Source of the DNA: Pseudomonas lactucae
GTDB taxonomy: Bacteria; Pseudomonadota; Gammaproteobacteria; Pseudomonadales; Pseudomonadaceae
Assembly: GCF_016937615.1 (NCBI RefSeq)
Contig: NZ_JAFHKI010000008.1
Location: 1 to 41,732, forward strand
Direction: 5' to 3'
DNA length: 41,732 nt
In this document: positions 8,480 through 17,017 of the stretch, in pieces
Numbering within the stretch: the first letter of the stretch is position 1
Layout: each line of letters starts with the position of its first letter
Program-made: the position numbers and the translations under genes
The notes under the pieces: generated by a model
What the model was told of the DNA's origin: nothing
Database searches by the model: none
The model's input: the letters and a program-made list of their open reading frames with translations, nothing else

Positions 8480-10931
8480 GGGCGAATGTCCTCAACAAGT
8501 CCGCCGGACGGCTGCGGTACAGCTGCCACAACGGCCACGCCGATGCCAGCAACGTGGCCAGCAATGCCAGCCCGAGCAACTGCGCCAACTGCCACGGGAA
8601 CACCTGCAACGGCAGGCGCCAGCCAAAGGCCTGCACGTTGATCACCGCATCCAGGCACCACGCCAGCAGCAGGCCCAACGGCACCGCCAGCACCAGGGTG
8701 AGCACCGCCAACAGCCAGGTCTGCCCCAGATTCAGCAGCATCAATTGCCGTCGCGTCACGCCCAGCGCCCACAGCGGTGCGAGTTGGCCCAGACGGCTCT
8801 GGCTCTGGGTCAGCAAACTGATGAACAGCGCCACGCCGGCCACGCCAAGGGTGAGACTGTTAAGGGCACTGGTCGCGGCGAACGTGCGCTCGAACACCTG
8901 GCTCGACCAGCTCTTGAGTTGCTGTTGATCGACGATGCGGCTGTCCTCCAGGGCAAAGGCGCGCTTCACCTCGCGCGCCAGCGGCGCCACATCAGTCGGC
9001 GCGACGCGCAGGTTGAAACGCGCCGGCGAAAGGTTCGGCCAATGCGCGAGCAGGTGCTCGGCGTTGACCAGCAGGTGGCCCTTGGGATTACCGTAATCGG
9101 CGTAGATCCCCACAATCCTCGGCGACCACACGCCCTGGGGCGTAGGGATGTCGAGCGTATCGCCGAGCGTGATGGATAACCTGCGCGCCAGCTGCTCGCT
9201 GAGCATCAGGGTGTCGTCTTGGTGCAAGCGGTCCCACGGTTCGTCCACCGCCGCCAGCAACGGCCAGTGCTGACGATAGGTCGGGTCGTCGACCACTCCG
9301 AACACGTCCGCCGGCCAGCCGCGCACTTGCACGGCGACCTGCCAGGTGGGCAGCACCGCGCGCACCACAGGCTGTTGCGCCAACCAGCGTCTGAGTTGCT
9401 CCGCCTGGGCCGGGCTTTGCGGGTTCAGGTACAGCTCGGCGGTGAGGCGTTGTTCGAGCCAGTGGTTGAAGGTCGAACGAAAGCCGGAAGTCATGGAGCC
9501 CGCACCGATGTTTGCGGCCAGGGCCAACAGCAGCGCCATCAAGGCCAGGCTCAGCGCCGGCAATTGCTGGCGACAATCGGCGAGAAACCACTGGCCGAGC
9601 ACCGAACGGCTACGTCCCAGCCCGGCCTTGAGCAAACCGTTGAGCAGCACCGGCAAGCCCAGGGCGGCGCCGAGCAGCAATGCCGCCATCAGCACAAAGC
9701 CCGCCACCAGGCTATCGCCCAGCCACAGCGCCAACAGCGCGATGAGCAATGCCGCGCCCGCCACCCAAGCCTGACGCCGCAACCAGCGCCCATGGGCCTC
9801 ATGCCAGGCTTGGGCATTGGCCAGCGCCAACAACGGCAAACGCGCCGCGCGCCACAGGCTGCCGGCGCCGGCGAGCAGCGCACCCAGCAGGCTCAAGCCC
9901 AACCCCGCCAGCCACCACCACGGGCTCAGGCTCAATTGCCCCGGCACCTCAGCGCCATACAGCCCACGCAAACTGGCGGCCACATCCGGCAGCAACAGGC
10001 TGGCCAGCAGGTAACCGCTGACCACGCCAAGCACGCCGCCCAGCAACGACAACGCCCCCAGCTCCACGCCCAGGCTGAGGATCAACATGCGCGCACTCAC
10101 CCCGCAGGCGCGCAACGTACGCAACAGCCCGCGTCGCTGCTCCAGGGCCAGGCCGATGGCGGCATGCACGATAAACAGCCCCACCACAAAGGATAAAAAC
10201 CCCAGCGCGTCGAGGTTCAGGTGAAAGCTTTCGGTGAGACGCGCAAGGTTGTTGTCCTCGCCCTGCTGCAATTGCAGCCCGGCAGGTGGCGTGGGGTGAC
10301 CGGCGGCGAAGGCGTTGTCGAGCAACAAGCGCGACACCTGCCCCGGCATCTCCAGCAACGGTTGGGCGAAGCCGATATCGGTGAGCAACAGGCCGGGCGC
10401 CATGTCCGTTTGCGCCTGCAGCGGCGGCAGGCGTTGCCCATTGAGCAACCGCGGTTGCTGGCCCTCCCGCAGCCCCAGGGCCTGCAGGGTCTGCGTGGCG
10501 ATCCAGGTGCGGCCCGGCGGCTCGAAGAACGCCAACAGTTGCGCCTGGCTCAAGCGCTGCCCCGCCACCGCGCCGCTGCCGGGCAACGACAGCGGTTCGA
10601 TACCCATCAATTGCAAGCGCACATCCGCCTGCCCCTGGAGCTGCACGCGCCCCTGCACCACCGGCGACACCGGCCAGCCCGCTCGGCGCAGCTGGGCGAA
10701 CAGGCTTTGCGGCAAACGCGCAGCGTCCGGCGCGCTGAGGCTGGCCTGGGGTTCGCCGCCGATCAGTTGGCTGGCGCGGGCATAACTGTCACGCGCCTGG
10801 CTGTTAAGCGCCTGCACCCCGGTCAACAGCGCGGTGGCCAGCCACAGGCCGGTCAGTACGCTGAAAAACTGTACAGGGTGGCGCCGCCAATGGCTGAGCA
10901 GTGCGCGCAGTGCCCAATAAAACACCGCCAT
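8469..10931 (-). CDS. FtsX-family ABC transporter permease
   Basis: An 820-aa membrane protein with two FtsX-like blocks: an N-terminal TM helix with a large periplasmic domain, TM groups near residues 240-440 (LSFVVGLFIVHAAIGLALEQRRGLLRTLRACG), then a second periplasmic domain and C-terminal TMs (SLTLGVAGVALFISLLTQSQSR..LAPLWALGVTRRQLMLL). This is the fused form of the two permeases of AttF/AttG or Lol/MacB-type systems. The start at 10931 is one base after the ATPase stop (TGAGATG), so translation is coupled. The family usually moves lipoproteins or other envelope molecules, or transmits force, rather than importing nutrients. With the adjacent lipocalin lipoprotein it forms one export or envelope system of unknown cargo. 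Confidence 0.88.
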   Translation of the reverse strand: MAVFYWALRALLSHWRRHPVQFFSVLTGLWLATALLTGVQALNSQARDSYARASQLIGGEPQASLSAPDAARLPQSLFAQLRRAGWPVSPVVQGRVQLQGQADVRLQLMGIEPLSLPGSGAVAGQRLSQAQLLAFFEPPGRTWIATQTLQALGLREGQQPRLLNGQRLPPLQAQTDMAPGLLLTDIGFAQPLLEMPGQVSRLLLDNAFAAGHPTPPAGLQLQQGEDNNLARLTESFHLNLDALGFLSFVVGLFIVHAAIGLALEQRRGLLRTLRACGVSARMLILSLGVELGALSLLGGVLGVVSGYLLASLLLPDVAASLRGLYGAEVPGQLSLSPWWWLAGLGLSLLGALLAGAGSLWRAARLPLLALANAQAWHEAHGRWLRRQAWVAGAALLIALLALWLGDSLVAGFVLMAALLLGAALGLPVLLNGLLKAGLGRSRSVLGQWFLADCRQQLPALSLALMALLLALAANIGAGSMTSGFRSTFNHWLEQRLTAELYLNPQSPAQAEQLRRWLAQQPVVRAVLPTWQVAVQVRGWPADVFGVVDDPTYRQHWPLLAAVDEPWDRLHQDDTLMLSEQLARRLSITLGDTLDIPTPQGVWSPRIVGIYADYGNPKGHLLVNAEHLLAHWPNLSPARFNLRVAPTDVAPLAREVKRAFALEDSRIVDQQQLKSWSSQVFERTFAATSALNSLTLGVAGVALFISLLTQSQSRLGQLAPLWALGVTRRQLMLLNLGQTWLLAVLTLVLAVPLGLLLAWCLDAVINVQAFGWRLPLQVFPWQLAQLLGLALLATLLASAWPLWQLYRSRPADLLRTFAHED

Positions 10932-10932
10932 C

Positions 10933-11601
10933 TCAGCGCGCGTCCGTGGGCAGGACATGGCCGCGATGCAGCACCACCTGGCGGTCCAGGCGCGCCGCGA
11001 TGCGCGGGCTGTGGGTGACCATCAACAGGCTGGTGGGGCTGTCGCGCAGCACCTCCAGCAGCAGGTGCAGCACCTCGTCGCTGGTGGCTTCGTCGAGGTT
11101 GCCGGTGGGCTCGTCGGCCAACAACAAACGCGGGCGCGACGCCAGGGCCCGTCCCACCGCAACGCGTTGTTGCTGGCCGCCGGAGAGTTGTTCCGGATAA
11201 CGCTTGAGCAAGTCGCCCAGGCCCAGGCGCTCCACCAATTGTGCCTGCCACGCAGGGTCGAAGCGCCGCGCCAGGCGCGCCTGGAAGGCCAGGTTGTCGT
11301 CGACGCGCAAGCTACCGATCAGGTTGAACTGCTGGAACACCAAGCCGATTTCGGTACGCCGCCAGTGGGCCAGTTGCGGTTCGCTCAGTTGGTCGAGGCG
11401 CTGCTCGCCGACGCGGATGCTGCCGCCGTCCACCCGGTCGAGCCCGGCCACCAGGTGCAACAAGGTGCTCTTGCCACTGCCCGACTCCCCCATCAACGCC
11501 AGGCTGCCGCGTGCGGCCAGGTGCAAGTCCACACCCGCCAACACTGCCAACGGGCCCTGCGGCGTGGCATAGCTTTTGAACACTCCTTGCACCTGCAACA
11601 T
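10933..11601 (-). CDS. ABC transporter ATPase (LolD/MacB type)
   Basis: A 222-aa ATPase giving energy to the FtsX-type permease downstream. Walker A is GESGSGKST, the signature is LSGGQQQR, and Walker B with the D-loop is LLLADEPTGNLDE, as usual in the LolD/MacB subfamily; the H-loop is VTHSPRI. I place the start at the ATG at 11601 (MLQVQGVFKSY), which gives the normal LolD length; the reading frame is open further upstream without similarity. First gene of the leftward three-gene operon ATPase-permease-lipocalin. The 275-bp region between it and the rightward phosphatase gene must hold both promoters; I see no convincing regulator site there. Confidence 0.93.
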   Translation of the reverse strand: MLQVQGVFKSYATPQGPLAVLAGVDLHLAARGSLALMGESGSGKSTLLHLVAGLDRVDGGSIRVGEQRLDQLSEPQLAHWRRTEIGLVFQQFNLIGSLRVDDNLAFQARLARRFDPAWQAQLVERLGLGDLLKRYPEQLSGGQQQRVAVGRALASRPRLLLADEPTGNLDEATSDEVLHLLLEVLRDSPTSLLMVTHSPRIAARLDRQVVLHRGHVLPTDAR

Positions 11602-11876
11602 GGCAACACTCGTTTTGTGGGCGGCAACCGAGGATAACGGCTGCGGATTGAAGCCATGCGAATTTTTCACATGGATTTCACCGGTTGCCCACCCACCGAA
11701 CTCTAAAGTGCCGGCCAAACGTCACGCGTCGGCAACTTTTCAGTGACCACGCCTGGCAACTTTTTAAGCGCGACCTATTCAGCGAAAAGACAGCAGCGCT
11801 GTGACAGCCTCGCGCTTCACTGCGGTGACTTGCCATTACGTTGCGCCCAATTAATACAACATTGCCAACAGCGCCC

Positions 11877-12551
11877 ATGGTGAATGAAGTGGTTGACCTT
11901 ACCCTGACCAAACCACGCTCGCGTCGGGCTGCGCTCAAACGCCTGCGACGCCGGGGACTGGGCATTGCCGTGATCGCCCTGCTGCTGACCGCCAGCGTGT
12001 TCTGGCCGAACTCGCCGCGCAACCTGGGGGTGGGTGATCGCCTGCTGACCTCCGAGGTTTTACCCCTGTGGCGCGACGGCGACTTGATCGTCCTGGTGCG
12101 CCATGAAGAACGCTGCGACCGTTCGACCAACCCGTGCCTGGGCCCGGAAGAAGGTCTGACCATCAACGGCAGCCAACAGGCACAGAACCTCGGCAAAGCC
12201 TTTAAAAGCCTGGGCATGGACGGCAGCGACATCCTCGCCAGCCCCGCCATTCGCACCGCCCAGACTTCACGTTTCATGTTCGGCAAGAGCGACGTCACCT
12301 CGGGCCAGCAAGCAGTCTGCGGCGCGGCCATGGGCGAAGAATTGCTGAGCCACAAGCAGCCGGGGCGCAACCTGGTCTTCGTCACCCACAGCGGTTGCAT
12401 CGCCGACTTCGAAACCGCTCTGGGCTACCCCCGTGCCCGTTTCCCCGAGTACGGCAGCGCCCTGTTCGTACAAGTGCTGCCCAACGGCAAGTTCAAGGCC
12501 CTGGGCATCATGAACAACCCCGACTGGCCGGCCGCACTCAAGCAACTCTAA
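11877..12551 (+). CDS. Membrane-anchored histidine phosphatase (PmrG/Ais-like)
   Basis: A 224-aa branch-1 histidine phosphatase. From the ATG at 11877 it has a basic N-terminus, one TM segment (about residues 28-44) and then the phosphatase domain. The catalytic motif is VRHEERCDRS (R75, H76 phosphate acceptor, E77), with R126 in SPAIRTAQT and the second His in VTHSGC (H171). The Ais/PmrG proteins near arn genes in enteric bacteria dephosphorylate heptose(II) of the LPS core; the next gene here is an ArnT-type transferase, so a periplasmic role in LPS phosphate editing is likely. An upstream TTG at 11841 would add 12 residues. No strong ribosome binding site precedes either start. Confidence 0.82.
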   Translation: MVNEVVDLTLTKPRSRRAALKRLRRRGLGIAVIALLLTASVFWPNSPRNLGVGDRLLTSEVLPLWRDGDLIVLVRHEERCDRSTNPCLGPEEGLTINGSQQAQNLGKAFKSLGMDGSDILASPAIRTAQTSRFMFGKSDVTSGQQAVCGAAMGEELLSHKQPGRNLVFVTHSGCIADFETALGYPRARFPEYGSALFVQVLPNGKFKALGIMNNPDWPAALKQL

Positions 12552-12558
12552 CCCCCCT

Positions 12559-12571
12559 GGCCATTACAGCC
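12559..12571 (+). promoter_or_regulatory. AmrZ-like site (one base short)
   Basis: GGCCATTACAGCC equals the Pseudomonas AmrZ consensus GGCCATTACCAGCC with one C missing. Since this sequence repeatedly lacks single C or G bases in short runs, the intact site may exist in the genome. It lies 168 bp upstream of the ArnT-type gene. The rest of the 188-bp gap shows nothing else clear. Confidence 0.3.
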
Positions 12572-12739
12572 TCGGTCCATGTTCAGCAAAAAGACAGCCC
12601 TGTTCTGGCATGTTGAGTTGCCTCTTTCAATCAAGGACGTCATGACGACCTCCTGTTATTCAGTGAATACCGTGACCGCTTACGTTAATACTTCGCTACT
12701 TGAACATGATGAATATGAACGTCAAGAAGCGACGTGTTC

Positions 12740-14420
12740 ATGAGCCGCCTGAAACCCCTGCCGTTATTGTTGCTGGCCTTCGCCGCGTTTTATCTACTGC
12801 CCCTGGGCCTGCACGGTTTGTGGACGCCGGATGAAACCCGCTATGCCCAGATCAGCCAGGAAATGCTGCTCAGCGGCAACTGGGTGGCGCCGCACTTCAT
12901 GGGCGTCCGCTATTTTGAAAAACCGCCGGCGGCTATTGGCTGATTGCGCTTGGCCAGGCGCTGTTCGGTCAGAACCTGTTCGGCGTACGCATCGCCTCGG
13001 CCCTCACCACTGGCTTGAGCGTGCTGCTGGCCTACCTCATCGCCCGGCGTCTGTGGAACGACCCGCGCAAAAGCTTTGCCTGCGCTTTGCTGTACTTGAG
13101 TTTTGGCTTGGTCGCCGGGCAAGCCGGGTATTCCAACCTCGATCCGCAGTTCACGTTGTGGGTCAACCTCAGCCTGGTGGCATTGTGGTTTGCCCTCGAC
13201 AGCAGCACCCTGCGCAGCCGCTTGGGTGCCTGGGTGCTGCTGGGGTTTGCCTGTGCCATGGGGTTCATGACCAAGGGCTTCCTGGCCTGGGTGCTGCCGG
13301 TGCTGATTGCCGTGCCCTATATGCTCTGGCAACGGCGCCTGGGCGAGCTGCTGCGCTATGGCCCGCTGGCGGTGGCCGTCGCGGTGCTGGTGTGCTTGCC
13401 CTGGGTGCTGGCGATCCACAACCAGGAGCCGGACTTCTGGCGCTTCTTCTTCTGGAATGAACACATCCGCCGCTTCAGTGCCGACGATGCGCAGCACGTG
13501 CGGGCGTGGTGGTTCTTCCTGCCGATCATCGCGGTGTCCTGCCTGCCGTGGGCCGGGTTGTTGCCCAGCACCTGCGCGCCACCTGGCAGCAGAGACGTCA
13601 ACCGCAGATCAGCTTCCTGGCCCTGTGGCTGCTGCTGCCGCTGGGGTTCTTCAGCCTGAGCAACGGCAAGCTGCCGACCTACATCATGCCGTGCCTGCTG
13701 CCGCTGGCCTTGCTGATGGGGCATACCTTGAGCGACTTGCTTCGTCTGCACCGAGCCCGCCCGATCTGCCTCAACGGCCTCTTCAACTTCGTATTCGGCA
13801 TGGCGGGCATGATCGGCCTGATCTACCTGCAAATCGCCAGGCCCGTGTACGGCAACAGCCACGCCGAGATGTTCAGCCTGTCCTTGGGCTTTATCGTGTT
13901 GCTGGCGTGGATACTCGCCAACCTGCTGCAAGCCTTCCGGCCCCTCACGTTGTGGGCAATGCCGGTGCTGGGGATTGGCGTGCTGGTGATCCTGCTGCCG
14001 GCGAGCATGCCCGCGCCGATCGCCGATAACGAAATGCCCGACACGTTCGTCCTGGAACATCAGCAACTGCTGCAGGAAACCCACGCCCTGCTCAGCAACG
14101 ACCTGAGCCTCGCCGCCGCCCTGTCCTGGCGCCTGCAACGCCCGCAGGTGACGCTGTATGACACCGAGGGCGAACTGCGTTATGGCCTGCAATACGCCGA
14201 TTCGGTTCAACGCAAAGTCGATCTGGACCAAGTACAGGCCTGGCTCAAGGACGCCCGCCAACATGGCCCGGTCGGCGTGCTGATGCGGGTCAGCAGCACC
14301 AGCGAAATGCGCGAGGTCGGGCAACTCCCGCCGGGGGGCAAGCGGTATTCCAAGGGGGTGTTGGCGTTGATTGTGTATCCGCAATCGCCCATTACGAACG
14401 CAGGCTCGCCGCCTGAATAA
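12740..14420 (+). CDS. arnT: ArnT-type lipid A aminoarabinose transferase (GT83), two frameshifts
   Basis: Inner-membrane glycosyltransferase that would move 4-amino-4-deoxy-L-arabinose, or a related polyprenyl-linked sugar, onto lipid A. Read through two breaks it is about 560 aa, the normal ArnT length. The N-terminal catalytic loop has the GT83 signature [16 protein letters not shown] (D31-E32) and [11 protein letters not shown], followed by about a dozen TM helices and a soluble C-terminal domain. Adding one G near 12930-12932 ([12 protein letters not shown]) and one C near 13570-13573 ([14 protein letters not shown]) restores the frame. The rest of the arn operon is absent, so this is an orphan or second copy. 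Its 3' end overlaps the end of the leftward ABC ATPase gene by 29 bp. Confidence 0.85.
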
Positions 14421-15102
14421 AAGCCTCATCCAGACTCGTGGCCTCGTAGGCACGCATAAAGCCTTGCGCGTCATTGAAGCGATTGAAGCGCCGCTGGCTG
14501 AGCATGTAAAAATCATCGCAGTGCGTGACGATCTCATCGACGTTGTGCGATGAAACCAGCACCGCGACGCCGTCCGCCGCCGCCCCTTCCAGACATCGCC
14601 AGATGTGATAGCGAAACTCAGGATCTACGCCCGCGGTGGGCTCATCCAGTATCACAATGTCGGCGTTGGCGCAGAGCAGCGACAAGGTGAAAAACCAGCG
14701 CTTTTCCCCGTAGCTGCAGAGGGAGGACTTTTTGTTCCAGAGTTCGCAGTAACGCTGCGCAATGCCAGGGCTCCATTTCTCGATTTGATCGAGCGCATGT
14801 TGTTGGGTGACCTTCGTTTCGGCGCAAAACAGCATGGTCATCTTGAAGATGTCGAACATACGCAATACAGCGGGCGTGCTGATGATTTGGGAGAGGTAAA
14901 GCAGCTTCGAAAAAGAGTTGTTTATCTCGCCGCCATCGATTTTCTTCAGGCCACAAAGCACGTCAAAAAACGTGGTTTTACCGGAACCGTTAGGCCCCAC
15001 CAGACCCGAGATCGAACCAGCCTCAACCTCCAACGAGGCGTTATGAAGCAAGATATGAGATGCATATCGAACATCAAGCGAGTCCACAATAAGCCGTGCC
15101 AT
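14392..15102 (-). CDS. ABC transporter ATPase of an AT-richer exporter pair
   Basis: A 236-aa ATPase. Walker A is GPNGSGKTT (residues 36-44), Walker B with the D-loop is IVILDEPTAGVDP, and the switch His is in SSHNVDE. The signature is unusual: SLCSYGEKRWFF instead of LSGGQ. The start at 15102 overlaps the permease stop as TGATG, so the two proteins are translationally coupled. Codon use and base composition are visibly less GC-rich than neighbours (Asn, Lys, Ile and Phe common), a sign of acquisition. Likely role: export with the ABC-2-type permease upstream; cargo unknown. No peptide precursor, modification enzyme or immunity gene is visible beside it. The gene ends inside the 3' end of the ArnT gene. 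Confidence 0.9.
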   Translation of the reverse strand: MARLIVDSLDVRYASHILLHNASLEVEAGSISGLVGPNGSGKTTFFDVLCGLKKIDGGEINNSFSKLLYLSQIISTPAVLRMFDIFKMTMLFCAETKVTQQHALDQIEKWSPGIAQRYCELWNKKSSLCSYGEKRWFFTLSLLCANADIVILDEPTAGVDPEFRYHIWRCLEGAAADGVAVLVSSHNVDEIVTHCDDFYMLSQRRFNRFNDAQGFMRAYEATSLDEAFIQAASLRS

Positions 15103-15845
15103 CAATAACGACTCCAAACGGGATTAATCAGTAAAAAGCGAAACATCACCCACAATGAAAGTACGAGGCAAATGACCACTACCACAACAACCCACCCACA
15201 CTCCGCCACCCCTACCAACATAATTCTATTTGCCCACCACATCGGATTAAAAAACCTGACGATGGCAAGCATCGGATTTAGGGAACCGATGCTTACGATA
15301 CCAAGCGCCAACATCGTTAGGGACAACATGGAAAAAACCGTACTTGCATTCTGAAAACCCACTGGAACCAGCGTCAACAAAAGCGCAGGTATGGAGAACA
15401 GCAGAAAGCAAACATAAAACCGCCCAACAATAACGAGATATTCGGCAAGACCAGCGACTCCGGAGGAATGACGTGTCATTACGTAGAAGACAGAGCAATA
15501 CAGCATGGAAACAATCGAATAGGCAAAAAACTGTCCAGCAAGAAAAACAATTTTCGTCCGACCTGTGTAAACGAAGGATCGTAGGAAACCACTTTCTCTG
15601 CGACCCACTATGTAAAATGCCAACCCGAACAATGCAACACTTGAAGCGACAAAAGCGTAGAACCAGGAAGTACTGGACAAATAATCGGTAGCCACCTCAG
15701 TTACCGGTGCCCTTGTGTAGGTAATCAGGTAGTAGGTAACGACTGGGGAAATCACCGTCCAAAATAACGCGACAGGTTCTTTTAATTGTTCTTTGATAAA
15801 CAACATTGCTAACAGAACAGGCTTCGACAGGGAATACAGGGTCAT
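15102..15845 (-). CDS. ABC-2-type transporter permease
   Basis: A 247-aa integral membrane protein with about six predicted TM helices (for example VALFWTVISPVVTYYLITY, SWFYAFVASSVALFGLAFYIVG, VCFLLFSIPALLLTLVPVGF, WVVVVVVICLVLSLWVMFRFLL). The topology and size fit ABC-2 exporters (NatB/DrrB-like), although no single motif names a subfamily. The start has a good ribosome binding site (GAGGTGAATC then ATG). It is followed by its ATPase with a one-base overlap. The region is AT-rich compared with the flanks, suggesting horizontal transfer. Substrate unknown: such pairs often export antibiotics, lantibiotic-like peptides or lipids. Confidence 0.85.
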   Translation of the reverse strand: MTLYSLSKPVLLAMLFIKEQLKEPVALFWTVISPVVTYYLITYTRAPVTEVATDYLSSTSWFYAFVASSVALFGLAFYIVGRRESGFLRSFVYTGRTKIVFLAGQFFAYSIVSMLYCSVFYVMTRHSSGVAGLAEYLVIVGRFYVCFLLFSIPALLLTLVPVGFQNASTVFSMLSLTMLALGIVSIGSLNPMLAIVRFFNPMWWANRIMLVGVAECGWVVVVVVICLVLSLWVMFRFLLINPVWSRY

Positions 15846-16430
15846 GATTCACCTCATGGAAACGGAACCATCTTTGCCAAGCGAGGCTGGAGCATCGATA
15901 ACTTAAACCGACAAAATCAAATCTAGTCCCTGAGAAAAAAATCGCAATATTTATAAAAATCCATGTAGGAAATTTAGCCTCAATCATTGGGAAGTTTCAC
16001 TCAACAATTTCGGACGATCAATAGTTGTAAAAAACACTAAACACCACTTCTCGCCGCGCATCAAAAACTTCTTTCTTTAGTAAATTAATAAGTTACGCAC
16101 AATCAAACTATAAGAAGCAATAAGCGCCTGCGCAGACGTTTTCTTTAGGAAAAGGTTTTCCCCTCAAAGATGCAGATGATTAATCCGACAAATGGCAAAC
16201 CTTAGGCTCTGTCAGGGCTCACCCAGAATGCGTAATTCCCGCGAGATCCAAATGTGGGGTTATCAGATAAATGTCTGCTGGCTGTCAGACCGTCACGGGG
16301 CAAGAGCCCTCACTGAGGATGAGAAACCGGGGACTAACAGCGGCGTTGCTGGCATTTGGTCATGCTTTGTAAAGGGCCAGCAGGCTGCATCCCTTTTAAT
16401 TGCAGGACGTTTCCGAGACAATCCCTGCCG
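15846..16430. other. AT-rich intergenic region, no gene seen
   Basis: About 590 bases with no convincing gene. The left part (15846-16190) is strongly AT-rich with A and T runs, and must contain the promoter of the leftward ABC pair. It holds the second TGTAGGAAATTT copy (15964-15975). A 25-codon minus-strand frame (16061-15984) abuts a 96-codon one (15987-15697) that overlaps the permease gene; neither has a recognisable product. The right part (16190-16430) returns to average composition. Confidence 0.5.
15964..15975 (-). other. TGTAGGAAATTT motif, copy 2
   Basis: Identical 12-mer to 7399-7410, in the same orientation and at a similar distance (119 bp) from the downstream start at 15845. 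The two copies share 16 of 18 bases over the longer stretch ending in CCTC. Confidence 0.3.
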
Positions 16431-16479
16431 CCTTGCGCCTGCTGGAATCGGTGGCTAGTCTGCGGTCCGTCACTGCTTA

Positions 16480-16660
16480 TCAGTGATCGGGTTTAGTCGC
16501 CCGGATTCTGAACAGGCGCACGCTCCCATGCGGTTTTATGGTGGCTGTGCGCAGGGCGCCCTCGGGCGCGCCGGGTTCCTGTTCTGACCGGTCGACTAAC
16601 CTGCGTACAGCCGCCACCTTCGTTTAGTCGCGAAACGTGTCGGTTCCTTGAGATTCAGAC
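16480..16660 (+). promoter_or_regulatory. Structured 5' leader upstream of the DUF6124 gene
   Basis: A GC-rich, strongly folded stretch. GGTGGCTGTGCGCAGG (16540-16555) pairs with CCTGCGTACAG..CCGCCACC (16600-16618), enclosing a GCGCC/GGGCGC hairpin (16556-16569) and a CCGG-N13-CCGG hairpin. GTTTAGTCGC occurs twice in direct orientation (16491-16500, 16622-16631), the second copy inside a CGTTT/AAACG hairpin (16621-16637). From memory, very similar sequence precedes many DUF3077/DUF6124 genes in fluorescent pseudomonads, which suggests a functional RNA leader. No known riboswitch class is recognised. Confidence 0.55.
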
Positions 16661-16672
16661 AGGAGCTACACC

Positions 16673-16972
16673 ATGAACAAAGTCCTACCCGATCCACCTA
16701 TCGACCCCGCCAAAGACCGCGCCGCCTTCAACCGCGCCATCGACCATTACTTGCCCAGCCAAGGCTTTCACACCGTCAACGAAGACCTGAGCTTCGAAGA
16801 TGCCCTGCTCTACACCGCCAGCCTGCTCGACAGCGCTTCGGCCACCGCGCTCGATTGTGGCGAGCAATTGGCAAGCCCCGAACGGGCGAAGATTTTGGCG
16901 GTGTGGCATTTGCTGGAAATTGCCAAGACCACGGTGGATCGTTCAATTGATTGCCTGAAACCCTCAGCCTGA
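16673..16972 (+). CDS. DUF6124 (DUF3077-like) small protein
   Basis: A 99-aa protein beginning MNKVLPDPPIDPAKDRAAFNRAIDHYL, typical of the Pseudomonas DUF6124/DUF3077 families that exist in many paralogous copies per genome. The second half is helical and alcohol- or Ala-rich (LYTASLLDSASATALDCGEQLASPERAKILAVWHLLEIAKTTVDRSID). A strong ribosome binding site (CAGGAG) lies eight bases before the ATG. It has no signal peptide or TM segment. Function unknown. It is preceded by the structured leader and followed by a hairpin terminator shared with the convergent LysR gene. Confidence 0.88.
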   Translation: MNKVLPDPPIDPAKDRAAFNRAIDHYLPSQGFHTVNEDLSFEDALLYTASLLDSASATALDCGEQLASPERAKILAVWHLLEIAKTTVDRSIDCLKPSA

Positions 16973-16986
16973 ACGCGGTCAATGTC

Positions 16987-17010
16987 GGAGGGGCATCGCA
17001 CCGCCCCTCC
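16987..17010. terminator. Hairpin between convergent genes
   Basis: GGAGGGG (16987-16993) pairs with CCCCTCC (17004-17010) around a 10-base loop, between the DUF6124 stop and the stop of the leftward LysR gene. No strong T-run follows. The sequence is related to the short GC-rich REP-like hairpins elsewhere in the window. Confidence 0.55.
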
Positions 17011-17017
17011 AACGCGA

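Noticed and set aside
15697..15987. 96-codon leftward frame overlapping the ABC permease start, preceded by a 25-codon frame ending in ATGA overlap
   Set aside because: Overlaps the permease out of frame for about 150 bases, no similarity recognised, and the permease has a better ribosome binding site. Kept only as a note because of the AT-rich foreign setting.
16192..16458. 88-codon rightward frame before the DUF6124 leader
   Set aside because: No ribosome binding site, no recognised features, and it ends where the structured leader starts.
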